DNA of 10,144 nt from an uncultured Paracoccaceae bacterium (GCA_937916485.1 CALFSV010000400.1:1-10144); one strand, 5' to 3'; positions 1-7,715 are shown, counted from the first letter of the stretch. The notes: generated from the sequence alone by a model not told the origin. Made by a program: numbers and translations.

Positions 1-40
1 CCCCTGAACGCGCCCCTGTGATCCAATGCCTTCAGAACGA

Positions 41-56
41 TTAACAGGACGTTAAC
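41..56. promoter_or_regulatory. CtrA-type binding motif TTAA-N7-TTAAC
   Basis: The sequence TTAACAGGACGTTAAC contains two TTAA half-sites separated by exactly seven bases. This is the consensus recognised by the alphaproteobacterial response regulator CtrA. TTAA is uncommon in DNA this GC-rich, and the pair lies in non-coding DNA about 100 bp upstream of the first gene. Binding by CtrA is inference. The target could be the operon to the right or an unseen gene to the left. Confidence 0.45.
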
Positions 57-59
57 GTC
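48..59. repeat. 12-bp perfect palindrome GACGTTAACGTC
   Basis: GACGTTAACGTC reads identically on both strands and overlaps the second half of the CtrA-type motif. Its ACGTCA end (55-60) is also inverted at 66-71 (TGACGT), giving a second nested dyad with a five-base gap. Such dyads are typical of operators for dimeric regulators. The cognate protein is not identifiable from the sequence. Confidence 0.45.
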
Positions 60-71
60 AGCACTTGACGT

Positions 72-100
72 AAGGTGAATGGCCTTGCCCAGGTCACCTT
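72..100. repeat. Inverted repeat AAGGTGA / TCACCTT
   Basis: AAGGTGA at 72-78 is perfectly complementary to TCACCTT at 94-100, with a 15-base loop. There is no T-run after it, so it is unlikely to be an intrinsic terminator. It could be an operator or a leader hairpin of the downstream operon. Confidence 0.4.
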
Positions 101-158
101 GTGCATCAGGTCGTAATCCTGTTGAACACACACGAACCAGACAAGGACCTGCACGCCG

Positions 159-533
159 ATGACAAGTTGGATCACCATCTGCGACACCTGCAAACGCGAA
201 GGATGGGAGGCGACGGATATGTCGCGCACCGACGGCGAGGCGTTGGCGGGCCTGATCGAGGCCGCCGCATCGACCGCGTCAGATGTCCGAACCCGGCGCG
301 TGTCTTGCACCATGGGGTGCGAACGGGCCTGCAACGTGGTCATTCAGGGTGCCGACAAGATGGGCTATTCCCTTGGCCGGTTCGAGCCGACCGCTGACGA
401 TGCGCAGGCCATCGTCGACTATGCCGCCCTTCACGCGGCCAGCGAAACGGGGCAAGTGCCCTATCGAACTTGGCCCGCCGGGGTCAAAGGCCACTTTGTC
501 AGCAGACACCTTCCGGTGCCGTCCGACACATGA
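159..533 (+). CDS. DUF1636 family cysteine-rich protein (long form)
   Basis: This 124-residue soluble protein belongs to DUF1636, a family of unknown biochemical function found mainly in cobalamin gene neighbourhoods. Visible cysteines are C8 and C11 (CxxC, in ITICDTC) and C50, C54 and C58 (SCTMGCERAC). That pattern suggests binding of a metal ion or Fe-S cluster, possibly on a thioredoxin-like ferredoxin fold. The ATG at 159 puts the first CxxC at the usual N-terminal place, with AAGGA at 143-147 as a somewhat distant ribosome-binding site. The stop overlaps the cobC start as ATGA (530-533), so the two are translationally coupled. Together with cbiB they form one operon, which points to a cobalamin or cobalt role without defining the reaction. 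A second, shorter DUF1636 gene lies at 8957-9274. Family call is fairly sure; function is unknown. Confidence 0.85.
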   Translation: MTSWITICDTCKREGWEATDMSRTDGEALAGLIEAAASTASDVRTRRVSCTMGCERACNVVIQGADKMGYSLGRFEPTADDAQAIVDYAALHAASETGQVPYRTWPAGVKGHFVSRHLPVPSDT

Positions 534-1525
534 CCCAGCCACGCGACCATGGCGGCGGACTGGACGCAGCCGTTGGCCGCTATGGCGGCTCTCGCACCAG
601 CTGGGTCGATCTGTCGACCGGCATTAATCCGGTTCCCTACCCGGTTGGCCCTATCGAAGACGGGGCCTGGACAGCCCTGCCCGATCAGGCTGCGATGGAG
701 CGGCTGCTAACCGCCGCCCGCAGCTTTTGGAAGGTTCCAGCAGAGGCCCGGATCATTGCGGCCCCGGGGGCATCGGCGCTTATCGCCCGGATGCCTCATG
801 TGACCGGGGCTGACAGGGTGTACATTCCCGGACCCACCTACAACGAACATGCCGCCGCCTTCCGGGCCGCCAGCCGGGAGGTGAGCGATGATGCGGCCGC
901 CCCGGCCCGGGTCGTCGTCCACCCCAACAATCCCGATGGCCGGATGTGGCTGGCAGACGAGTTGGCCGATTGCAGCACCTGCATCATTGACGAAAGCTTT
1001 TGCGACATCGCGCCCAGCGCCTCGCTGGTCAATCTGGCGACACGGCCGGGGACCATCGTCCTCAAGAGCTTTGGCAAGTTCTGGGGACTGGCCGGTTTGC
1101 GCCTTGGGTTTGCGATCGGGTTGCCCGAAACGCTTGGTTTCGGTGGCCCGGGTGAAAGCCTGGCGGACATGCTGGGGCCCTGGGCCGTTTCCGGACCGGG
1201 ACTTGAGGTCGGGGCGAGGGCCCTTGAGGATACCGCCTGGGCATCCGACACACGAAATCGGCTTGCCCTCGATGCCCAACGTCTGGACGACCTTTTGGTC
1301 GGGCGCGGCGCAAGAGTCGTCGGTGGGACCGATCTTTTTCGGCTTTACGAGGTCGACGACGCTGCCCATTGGCAGGATCGCCTTGCGCATGGGCATGTCT
1401 GGTCGCGGATCTTTCCCTACTCGGACACCTGGCTGAGGCTTGGCCTGCCAGCGCCCGACCAATGGGACCAGCTTGAGGCTACGCTTGCCGCATGTGGGCC
1501 AAGCGGCCTGGCAGGCACGGCATGA
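530..1525 (+). CDS. cobC: L-threonine-O-3-phosphate decarboxylase (CobC; Salmonella CobD equivalent)
   Basis: This 331-residue protein is a PLP-dependent fold-type I enzyme of the histidinol-phosphate aminotransferase-like family. The family converts L-threonine phosphate to (R)-1-amino-2-propanol phosphate, the linker of the lower cobalamin loop. Visible landmarks are STGINP near the N-terminus, PNNPDG at about 132-137, the PLP-contacting aspartate D154 in the DES motif, and the Schiff-base lysine K183 in [15 protein letters not shown] longer reading frame opens at 470. I chose the ATG at 530 because it forms an ATGA overlap with the preceding DUF1636 gene and because STGINP then falls at the usual distance from the start. 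The end overlaps cbiB in the same way (1522-1525). CbiB uses the product of this enzyme, so adjacency fits function. A HisC-type aminotransferase is the main alternative, but context argues strongly for CobC. Confidence 0.93.
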   Translation: MTQPRDHGGGLDAAVGRYGGSRTSWVDLSTGINPVPYPVGPIEDGAWTALPDQAAMERLLTAARSFWKVPAEARIIAAPGASALIARMPHVTGADRVYIPGPTYNEHAAAFRAASREVSDDAAAPARVVVHPNNPDGRMWLADELADCSTCIIDESFCDIAPSASLVNLATRPGTIVLKSFGKFWGLAGLRLGFAIGLPETLGFGGPGESLADMLGPWAVSGPGLEVGARALEDTAWASDTRNRLALDAQRLDDLLVGRGARVVGGTDLFRLYEVDDAAHWQDRLAHGHVWSRIFPYSDTWLRLGLPAPDQWDQLEATLAACGPSGLAGTA

Positions 1526-2427
1526 CCATCGCTCTGATCGCGGCGCTACTGCTGGATGCGGTTTTTGGGGAACCGCGCTGGCTTTGGGGCAGGCTGCCCC
1601 ATCCGGCGGTCCTGATGGGGCGGGCGGTTGCTGCGCTGGACCGCCGTATGAATGTCGCCCCCTACCAACGGATCAAGGGCACTCTTGGGTTTGCCGCGCT
1701 TGTTGTGGCCGCTGGGCTCCTTGGATGGGCGATTGCCGCCCTGCCCGGCCAGCTGATCGACGTCGTGATCGCTGCGGTCCTGCTCGCCCAACGCTCTCTC
1801 ACCGAGCATGTTGGTGCCGTGGCGGATGGGTTGCGGCTGTCGCTGCATCAGGGTCGGCGGGCCGTTGCGATGATCGTCAGCCGGGACACCAAAAGCCTCG
1901 ACACCTCGGGCGTTGCCCGTTCCGCCATCGAAAGCGGGGCTGAGAACATGTCAGACGGTGTGATCGCACCGGCCTTTTGGTTTCTGGTCGGCGGACTGCC
2001 CGGCCTGATGATCTACAAGGTGACGAATACCGCGGATTCCATGATCGGCTACCGGACGCCGCGCCACGAGGCCTTTGGCTGGGCGGCTGCCCGGTTTGAC
2101 GATCTCCTCAACATTGTGCCTGCCCGCCTGACCGCCCTGCTTATCTGGGCGACCCGCCCGGGCCGTGGCCGGTGGAAAGATATCCGGCGCGACGCGGGCC
2201 TGCACAAATCACCAAACGCCGGCTGGCCCGAGGCCGCCTTGTCACGGGTGATCGGCGTGGCCCTCGCCGGGCCGCGCAGCTACGACGGGACAGTTCAAGA
2301 CTTTCCCTTTGTGAATCCCGATGGCCACCGGACGCTTGGGGCGGATGACATTGATGCCGCCAACCGGACCCTCTGGCGCAGTTGGGCCCTGTTCCTGGCG
2401 CTTCTGGTACTGCTCGCACTGATATGA
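1522..2427 (+). CDS. cbiB: Adenosylcobinamide-phosphate synthase CbiB (CobD in Pseudomonas naming)
   Basis: This 301-residue integral membrane protein attaches aminopropanol phosphate to the propionate side chain of adenosylcobyric acid, giving adenosylcobinamide phosphate. Family landmarks are [11 protein letters not shown]...HPAVLMG at the N-terminus, [10 protein letters not shown] from about residue 137, then [26 protein letters not shown] and [23 protein letters not shown]. Hydrophobic segments occur at the N-terminus, around residues 50-90, in the 150-170 region, near the PARLTALL segment, and at the extreme C-terminus ([12 protein letters not shown]). Length is normal for the family. 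An in-frame ATG lies at 1492, but the ATG at 1522 forms an ATGA overlap with the cobC stop and gives the usual N-terminus. It is the last gene of the operon; a new promoter-like sequence follows. Confidence 0.95.
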   Translation: MTIALIAALLLDAVFGEPRWLWGRLPHPAVLMGRAVAALDRRMNVAPYQRIKGTLGFAALVVAAGLLGWAIAALPGQLIDVVIAAVLLAQRSLTEHVGAVADGLRLSLHQGRRAVAMIVSRDTKSLDTSGVARSAIESGAENMSDGVIAPAFWFLVGGLPGLMIYKVTNTADSMIGYRTPRHEAFGWAAARFDDLLNIVPARLTALLIWATRPGRGRWKDIRRDAGLHKSPNAGWPEAALSRVIGVALAGPRSYDGTVQDFPFVNPDGHRTLGADDIDAANRTLWRSWALFLALLVLLALI

Positions 2428-2451
2428 TCACGCCGATCTGATCGCGTAGAC

Positions 2452-2479
2452 TTGCAGGATGGGCTGTCCCTGCTAGGCT
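2452..2479 (+). promoter_or_regulatory. Candidate sigma-70 promoter for the transglycosylase gene
   Basis: TTGCAG at 2452-2457 and TAGGCT at 2474-2479 are 16 bp apart in the 76-bp gap after cbiB. The -10 lies within CCCTGCTAGGC (2468-2478), a pattern that recurs upstream of cobW with A for G at one position. Transcription would start about 18-20 nt before the ATG. A strong ribosome-binding site, AAGGGAG (2492-2498), follows with 5 nt spacing to the ATG at 2504. Confidence 0.45.
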
Positions 2480-2503
2480 CTCTCCAACCCCAAGGGAGTT
2501 GCC

Positions 2504-3688
2504 ATGTTGCGTTTTCCGTCTGTCCTGTTTGCCTACACCGTCGCCGCATTCGCCAGCGGGCCTCTGTCCGCTCAAACCTGCGGTGGCGACGTCGCCTCCT
2601 TCAAGGCCGGACTTGTCACCGAGGCTGTCACCCGGGGCATCCCACAATCCACGGCACAGGCTTACCTGCAATCCGTCACCATTGACCCAAACGTCATCGC
2701 AGCCGACCGCAGGCAGGGTGTCTTCCAGCGGGACTTTATCGATTTCTCGCGCCGGCTGATTTCACAAAACCGGATCGACAACGCCCGCCGCAACGCAGAC
2801 CGCTACAGCGCCGTCTTTGACCGGATCGAGGCCAGCTACGGCGTTCCACACGGCGTCCTCTTAGCCTTCTGGGCATTCGAGACGGACTTTGGCGCCGTGC
2901 AGGGCGACTTTAGCACAGCCAACGCCCTCTTCACCCTCGCCCATGATTGCCGCCGACCCGAGCTGTTCCGCCCCCAAAACTTCGCCGCCATGACCCTGTT
3001 CGAGCGTGGCGATCTGGACCCACGGACGACGACAGGGGCATGGGCCGGTGAAATCGGCATGGTTCAGATGCTGCCCGAGGACATCATCGAGAACGGTGTC
3101 GATGGCGATGGCGACGGGCATATCACGCTCAAGACCTCGGCCCCGGACGCCTTAATGTCGGGGGGCCGCATGCTGCAGTCGCTTGGCTGGCAGGCGGGAC
3201 AGCCCTGGATGCACGAGATCGTCTTGCCCGACGGACTGGACCTGCGGCTGACGGGCCTCGACACCGAGATGTCGGTGCAAAGCTGGTCCGATCTTGGGAT
3301 ACGGGGGCGGAATGGCCCGCTTGCATCCGGGAACCTGCCAGCCTCTGTTCTGCTGCCCATGGGTCGCGATGGGCCTGCCTTCCTCGTCTACCCCAACTTT
3401 CGGGTCTATTTCGAATGGAACCAGAGCCTCGTCTATGTGACCACCTCTGCCTACTTTGGCACCCGCATCATGGGCGCCCCGGTCTATGACCCGGGCAATC
3501 CCGACCCGGGCCTTTCGGGCGACGAGATGCGGGCCCTGCAAACCCGGCTTGTTGCTCTGGGCTACGACGTCGGCGGGGTCGATGGTATCCTTGGTGAAAA
3601 GACCCGCGAAGCCGTTCAGGCCGAACAGGAACGCCTTGGCCTGCCACCAGATGCCTGGCCCACGCGCGACCTGCTAAACCGTCTGTGA
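2504..3688 (+). CDS. Secreted MltB-type lytic murein transglycosylase with C-terminal peptidoglycan-binding domain
   Basis: This 394-residue periplasmic enzyme is predicted to cleave the MurNAc-GlcNAc bond of peptidoglycan non-hydrolytically, forming 1,6-anhydroMurNAc ends. A Sec signal peptide covers residues 1-23, with likely cleavage after LSA. C26 follows shortly but is not in a lipobox, so the mature protein is probably soluble rather than a lipoprotein. The SLT_2/MltB catalytic domain spans about 30-325. It includes the probable catalytic glutamate E126 in FWAFETDFG, the GEIGMVQMLPED motif at 182-193, and DGDGDGH at 200-206, which matches the acidic loop of this family. Residues about 335-394 form a PG_binding_1 domain (LQTRLVALGYDVGGVDGILGEKT). 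The start is supported by AAGGGAG five bases upstream. The stop overlaps the GTG start of the next gene, so the two are co-translated. Confidence 0.92.
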   Translation: MLRFPSVLFAYTVAAFASGPLSAQTCGGDVASFKAGLVTEAVTRGIPQSTAQAYLQSVTIDPNVIAADRRQGVFQRDFIDFSRRLISQNRIDNARRNADRYSAVFDRIEASYGVPHGVLLAFWAFETDFGAVQGDFSTANALFTLAHDCRRPELFRPQNFAAMTLFERGDLDPRTTTGAWAGEIGMVQMLPEDIIENGVDGDGDGHITLKTSAPDALMSGGRMLQSLGWQAGQPWMHEIVLPDGLDLRLTGLDTEMSVQSWSDLGIRGRNGPLASGNLPASVLLPMGRDGPAFLVYPNFRVYFEWNQSLVYVTTSAYFGTRIMGAPVYDPGNPDPGLSGDEMRALQTRLVALGYDVGGVDGILGEKTREAVQAEQERLGLPPDAWPTRDLLNRL

Positions 3689-4077
3689 TCCGGCCGCAGT
3701 ATCACTTTCGTCAGGTCAGCGGGCGTGTGCTGATCTGGGATGTGCAACGATTGACGCGGCTGGCCGCAGACCTGCCAGTACAAGATCATCCGCTTGGGCA
3801 GATCAGAGAAATCGACGAGCCCTACTGGTTTGCGGCAACCGATGATCAAGCCACCTGCCGGGCTGTCCTGACACATGCCCGCCAGATCGATGCAGCGGAC
3901 CTATTCTATCCGATCCTCCTGTGCGCCGAAGGCCGGGTGATGGATGGGATGCACCGGGTCATGAAGGCGCTCGATCTGGGGCTGGCAACCATCAAGGCCA
4001 GACAATTCAGGTCAACCCCGCCGCCCGACCACGTGGACGTAGCACCGGGCGACCTGCCCTACCAAAGCAGCGACTAG
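3685..4077 (+). CDS. Small ParB/sulfiredoxin-fold-like protein of unknown function
   Basis: This 130-residue protein starts at GTG 3685, which overlaps the transglycosylase stop as GTGA. No good independent ribosome-binding site is visible, so translation is probably coupled. Residues 75-91 read YPILLCAEGRVMDGMHR. The combination of a hydrophobic strand, a turn and DGxHR is the hallmark of the ParB-N/sulfiredoxin fold, where it forms a phosphate- or nucleotide-binding site. The rest (an N-terminal YHFRQVSGRVLIWDV segment and a proline-rich C-terminus) matches nothing I can name. It lacks a DNA-binding helix-turn-helix domain and is far shorter than ParB, so it is not a plasmid or chromosome ParB. 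There is no signal peptide, so it is probably cytoplasmic. It converges on smc with only 15 bp between the stop codons. Confidence 0.75.
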   Translation: MIRPQYHFRQVSGRVLIWDVQRLTRLAADLPVQDHPLGQIREIDEPYWFAATDDQATCRAVLTHARQIDAADLFYPILLCAEGRVMDGMHRVMKALDLGLATIKARQFRSTPPPDHVDVAPGDLPYQSSD

Positions 4078-4092
4078 GGGAGCAAACCGCCG

Positions 4093-7000
4093 CTAGGCGA
4101 CCAGCTGTTCGGCCTTTTTCAGATCGACCGAGACCAGCTGGCTAACCCCCTGTTCGCCCATCGTCACCCCGAACAGGCGGTCCATCCGGCTCATCGTGAC
4201 GGCATGGTGGGTGATGATCAGAAAACGGGTGTTGGTGCGCCGGGTCATCTCGTCCAGCAGATCGCAAAAGCGGGTGACGTTGGCGTCGTCCAGAGGGGCG
4301 TCCACCTCGTCCAGCACACAGATCGGGGCCGGGTTGGCCAGGAAAACCGCAAAGATCAGGGCCAGCGCCGTCAGCGTCTGTTCGCCCCCCGACAACAGGC
4401 TAAGGACACTCAGCTTCTTGCCCGGCGGTTGGCACATGATCTCAAGGCCCGCCTCCAAAGGATCATCGCTTTCCACCAGGACCAGGCGGGCTTCACCACC
4501 ACCAAAAAGATGGCTGAACAGGGTGCCAAAGTTCTCATTCACCTGCTCAAACGCGGTCAAAAGGCGCTCGCGGCCCTCCTTGTTGAGGCTGGCGATGCCG
4601 TTGCGCAGGGCGCGGATCGCCTCTTCGAGGTCGGTCTTTTCCTTGAGCAGGCCATCATGCTCTTCCTGCACCTCGCGGGCGTCTTCCTCAGCGCGCAGGT
4701 TCACCGCCCCAAGGGCATCGCGCTGGCGGCGCAGCATGGCGACCTCGGTTTCGATGGTCTCGGCGGGGGCCATGTTTTCGGGATCGGCCCCAAGTGTCTC
4801 AAGCAGCTTGGACGGGGTGACCTCCTGCGCCTCCATGATCCGCTCGGCGGCAAAGGTGACAGCTTCGCGGGCGGCATCGGTGCGGGCCTCTGACCGGGCA
4901 CGGGCCTCGCGGGCCTCTGATGCCGTCCGCTCTGCCTCGCGTTCGGACAAGGTTGCCTCGCGCAGGGCCGTCTCGCCTTGGGCCAGGGCATCCGCGGCCT
5001 TGGCGCGGCGGGCCTCGGCTTCGGCAATTGCGGCCTCCAGTTCCGACCGCTTGGCCGCGATTTCCTCGGGCGCCGCCTGCGCCGAGGCCAATTCGGCCTC
5101 TGACGCGGCCTTACGCTCTGCCAGTTCAGACATGCGGCGGGCGGCAGTATCAAGACGATTGCGCCAGCCGGTGATCTCCTTGGTGATTTCCTGGGTGCGG
5201 CGGACACGCGCCTCACCCTCACGGCGGATCTCGTCATGGGCGGACCGGCGGGACATCATGGTAATGCGCGACGCCTCGACGGCTGTGCGAATATCCTCGA
5301 CCGCCGCCCGCGCGGCAGCAAGATCGCCCAGCCCTTCACCACCGCGCTGCGCCTCGATCAGGGCCTTGCGGGCGGCCATTGCCTCATCCTCATGGCGGGC
5401 CAGAGCCAGGGTCGAGGCCTCGCGCCGACCCTCTGCAAGGTCACGATCCGCTTCGGCCCGGGCAAGGGCACGATTGGCCTCTGCCACCAGTCGGTCGGCC
5501 TCGCGGCGGGCGATACGGGCCTGTTTGTCCGCCTCGGTCAGGGCAGCAAGGCGGGCGGTCAAGGCCTCATGCGCCTGGGCCGCACCTTGCGCCCGAGCCG
5601 CGACGTCCTCGAGGTCGCGCTTGAGCTCGACCAACCGGTTAAGTTGCTGCAGCCGCAGGGCCGCCGCCGACGGTGCGTCCTCAGCCCCGGCCCGGAACCC
5701 ATCCCAGCGCCAAAGATCGCCCTCAAGGCTGACAAGGCGCTGACCCGGACGCAGAACAGCTTGCAGGCGGGGACCATCCTCGGCGGATACCAGGCCCACC
5801 TGACCCATGCGGCGGACCAGAACATCGGGGACCGTGACGTAGTTCGTCAGGGCAAGCACACCCTCCGGCAGTACCGAGACATCGGAATAGGCCGGCAAGG
5901 CGACCCATCCCGAACGACCGTCCGCCCCGATCGCAGGCGCCCGCAGGTCATCCGCCAACGCGGCGCCTAGGGCCTTTTCATAACCCGACTTGACCTGAAG
6001 CAGGTCTAGGACCTGCCCACCCTCTTTGGTATCCCGCTCAACCAGCCGCGCCAAAGCTGCCACTTCTGCCCGCAACGCACTAGCCTCGCCTTCCGCCTCG
6101 GACCGCTGGCCACGGGCCTCGGCCTCACGACCCTGGGTCTCGGCCCGGGCCGCTTCGGCCTCGGCAAGGGCGACATCGACTTTCGCAGCGGTCGCCACGG
6201 CCGTCTGTTCGGCCACGCCGGCGGCCGCAAAATCAGTCTGCGCCTTTGCAAGGGCCGCCTCTGCCCCGGACAGGCTGGCCTTGGCACGCTCGGCCTCGCT
6301 CTCGGCCTTGGCAAGGGTCTTGCGGTTGTCTTCGATAAGACGTTGGGCCGACTGATGGCGGGCGGCCAGGCGGGCGACATCCTCGGTCTGCTGCGACAGA
6401 TCGGATTCGCGGGACTGCAATACGCTTGCCGCCTCGCGGGCGGCCTGGGCGGCAGTCTCAAGGCGGGGCTCGTGGCCCTCACCGGCCTTGGCCAATTCCC
6501 GGGCTTCCCACTCCAGACGTTCCATCGTCTCGCCCGCATCGCGGTTCAGGGCTTCTTCCCGTTCGATATCGCGGGCCATCTGGGCGATGCGATCGGACAG
6601 GGTGCGGATGGTCTCCCGGGCACGGGTCTCTTCTTCGGTCAGGGTATCGCGGCTGACGGTCAGGCGCTGCAGGATCGCGCCAGCAATCGCTTCTTCCTCG
6701 CGCAATGGGGGCAAGCGATCCTCAGCACCGGCGCGCAGGCGGGCAGCCTCACGGGCCGCTGTTTCAGCCTGGGCCGCGGCCACAGTCCTGGTGCGCTGCT
6801 CGGCCGCGGCAAGGCTCGCCGCCTCATCCGCCTCTTTCCAGCGACGATACAACAGCAGCCCCTCGGCCTGGCGCAGCGCCGCCCCGATCTCGCGGTAGCG
6901 GGCCGCCTGGCGGGCCTGGCGGGCAAGCTGGGCAAGCTGCTGGGCCAGTTGCTCCAACACGTCGTCCACCCGGGTCAGGTTGGATTCGGCCCCCCGCAGC

Positions 7001-7548
7001 TTCAACTCGGCCTCATGACGACGCTGATACAGGCCGGAGATCCCGGCCGCCTCTTCCAGAATGCGACGGCGGGCGGTCGGGCGGGCGTTGATCAATTCGG
7101 ATATCTGGCCCTGCCGGACAAGGGCCGGAGAATGAGCCCCGGTCGAGGCATCGGCAAACAGCATCTGGACATCGCGGGCGCGCACGTCCTTGGATCCGAC
7201 CTTGTAGGCTGACCCCGCATCTCGGGTGATACGACGGATAATCTCAAGGGTATCGGCATCGTTAAAGCCCGCCGGGGCCAGCCGCTCAGAATTGTCCAGG
7301 ATCAGCGACACTTCGGCATGGTTGCGGGCCGGGCGGGTGGCTGCACCGGCAAAGATCACGTCCTCCATGCCCCCGCCCCGCATGGCGGTGGGGCGGTTCT
7401 CACCCATGACCCATCGCAGCGCTTCCAGAAGGTTGGACTTGCCACAGCCGTTCGGGCCGACAACGCCGGTCAGACCATCTGCAATGATCAGGTCGGTCGG
7501 ATCCACAAAACTCTTGAACCCGTTCAGACGCAGTCTGGTAAAGCGCAT
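4093..7548 (-). CDS. smc: Chromosome segregation/condensation ATPase SMC
   Basis: This 1151-residue protein is a complete structural maintenance of chromosomes ATPase. It dimerises at its hinge and, with ScpA and ScpB, compacts and aligns newly replicated chromosome arms. In order, it has an N-terminal head with Walker A GPNGCGKSN at 31-39, then long Ala/Glu/Arg-rich coiled coil to about residue 500, a compact hinge at about 520-620 (SGYEKALG...LEGDLWRWDGF), returning coiled coil to about 1000, and a C-terminal head with the ABC signature LSGGEQ from 1052 and Walker B ICVLDEVDAPLDD from 1076. The frame stays open upstream to a TTG at 7581. I chose ATG 7548 because MRFTRLRLNGFKSF is the family N-terminus and GAGGG lies seven bases before it. 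No ScpA/ScpB genes are in view. Confidence 0.97.
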   Translation of the reverse strand: MRFTRLRLNGFKSFVDPTDLIIADGLTGVVGPNGCGKSNLLEALRWVMGENRPTAMRGGGMEDVIFAGAATRPARNHAEVSLILDNSERLAPAGFNDADTLEIIRRITRDAGSAYKVGSKDVRARDVQMLFADASTGAHSPALVRQGQISELINARPTARRRILEEAAGISGLYQRRHEAELKLRGAESNLTRVDDVLEQLAQQLAQLARQARQAARYREIGAALRQAEGLLLYRRWKEADEAASLAAAEQRTRTVAAAQAETAAREAARLRAGAEDRLPPLREEEAIAGAILQRLTVSRDTLTEEETRARETIRTLSDRIAQMARDIEREEALNRDAGETMERLEWEARELAKAGEGHEPRLETAAQAAREAASVLQSRESDLSQQTEDVARLAARHQSAQRLIEDNRKTLAKAESEAERAKASLSGAEAALAKAQTDFAAAGVAEQTAVATAAKVDVALAEAEAARAETQGREAEARGQRSEAEGEASALRAEVAALARLVERDTKEGGQVLDLLQVKSGYEKALGAALADDLRAPAIGADGRSGWVALPAYSDVSVLPEGVLALTNYVTVPDVLVRRMGQVGLVSAEDGPRLQAVLRPGQRLVSLEGDLWRWDGFRAGAEDAPSAAALRLQQLNRLVELKRDLEDVAARAQGAAQAHEALTARLAALTEADKQARIARREADRLVAEANRALARAEADRDLAEGRREASTLALARHEDEAMAARKALIEAQRGGEGLGDLAAARAAVEDIRTAVEASRITMMSRRSAHDEIRREGEARVRRTQEITKEITGWRNRLDTAARRMSELAERKAASEAELASAQAAPEEIAAKRSELEAAIAEAEARRAKAADALAQGETALREATLSEREAERTASEAREARARSEARTDAAREAVTFAAERIMEAQEVTPSKLLETLGADPENMAPAETIETEVAMLRRQRDALGAVNLRAEEDAREVQEEHDGLLKEKTDLEEAIRALRNGIASLNKEGRERLLTAFEQVNENFGTLFSHLFGGGEARLVLVESDDPLEAGLEIMCQPPGKKLSVLSLLSGGEQTLTALALIFAVFLANPAPICVLDEVDAPLDDANVTRFCDLLDEMTRRTNTRFLIITHHAVTMSRMDRLFGVTMGEQGVSQLVSVDLKKAEQLVA

Positions 7549-7644
7549 GGCGCTGCCCTCGCGATTCTCGCCCCTTTGCAAGACTGCCTGTCACACAGCG
7601 CCCGAGTCAACGCAGCCCTACTAGTTTCAGCGGCTCCTCGCTAC

Positions 7645-7653
7645 TTATCCACA
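7645..7653. promoter_or_regulatory. Perfect DnaA box TTATCCACA
   Basis: TTATCCACA matches the strong DnaA-box consensus at all nine positions. It sits in an AT-rich island (7642-7670, only 7 G/C in 29 bases) about 100 bp upstream of the smc start. I see no second box nearby, so this is more likely a DnaA regulatory or titration site than an origin. Binding is inferred from the motif alone. Confidence 0.5.
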
Positions 7654-7715
7654 ATATATAGTATGAACTTGCCGGGGGAGAGCGACCTGCCACTCCTCAT
7701 CTCGCCATAAATATC

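Larger units (their letters stand above)
1..158. other. Non-coding leader of the DUF1636-cobC-cbiB operon
   Basis: No convincing gene is visible here. Plus-strand frames close early, at a TGA at 19-21 and a TAA at 42-44. Either could be the tail of a gene to the left, but too few residues remain to recognise one. The stretch holds a CtrA-type motif at 41-56, a 12-bp palindrome at 48-59 and an inverted repeat at 72-100, so it is probably regulatory. I found no good sigma-70 promoter: the TTGACG at 65-70 has no matching -10 at the right distance. I also found no cobalamin riboswitch core. Confidence 0.5.

Noticed and set aside
106..116. 11-bp identity TCAGGTCGTAA shared with 7784-7794
   Set aside because: Several 11-bp matches are expected by chance in 10 kb, and the flanks do not match, so co-regulation cannot be claimed.
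101..158. Possible degenerate B12 box before the first DUF1636 gene
   Set aside because: CAGACAAGGACCTGC resembles the B12 box and CAGGTC (107-112) could pair with GACCTG, but the GCCACTG, GGGAAGGCG and GCCCCCGC core elements are missing.
41..343. 100-codon - strand open frame at the left edge
   Set aside because: It is antisense to the DUF1636 coding region, has no recognisable motif, and runs across the CtrA-like site and hairpins.
707..1462. 251-codon - strand open frame opposite cobC
   Set aside because: cobC carries clear PLP-enzyme motifs on the other strand. This product is Gly/Pro-rich with no recognisable domain, as expected of a shadow in GC-rich DNA.
4196..5743. Long + strand open frame of 515 codons inside smc
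   Set aside because: It lies antisense to the smc coiled coil and hinge. Its product is almost only Ser, Arg and Ala, which is what the complement of Ala/Glu/Arg-rich coiled-coil codons gives. No domain or ribosome-binding site supports it.
7645..7670. Possible replication origin around the DnaA box
   Set aside because: Only one DnaA box is seen, with no cluster, no 13-mer array, and no dnaA, hemE or parAB genes in the neighbourhood.
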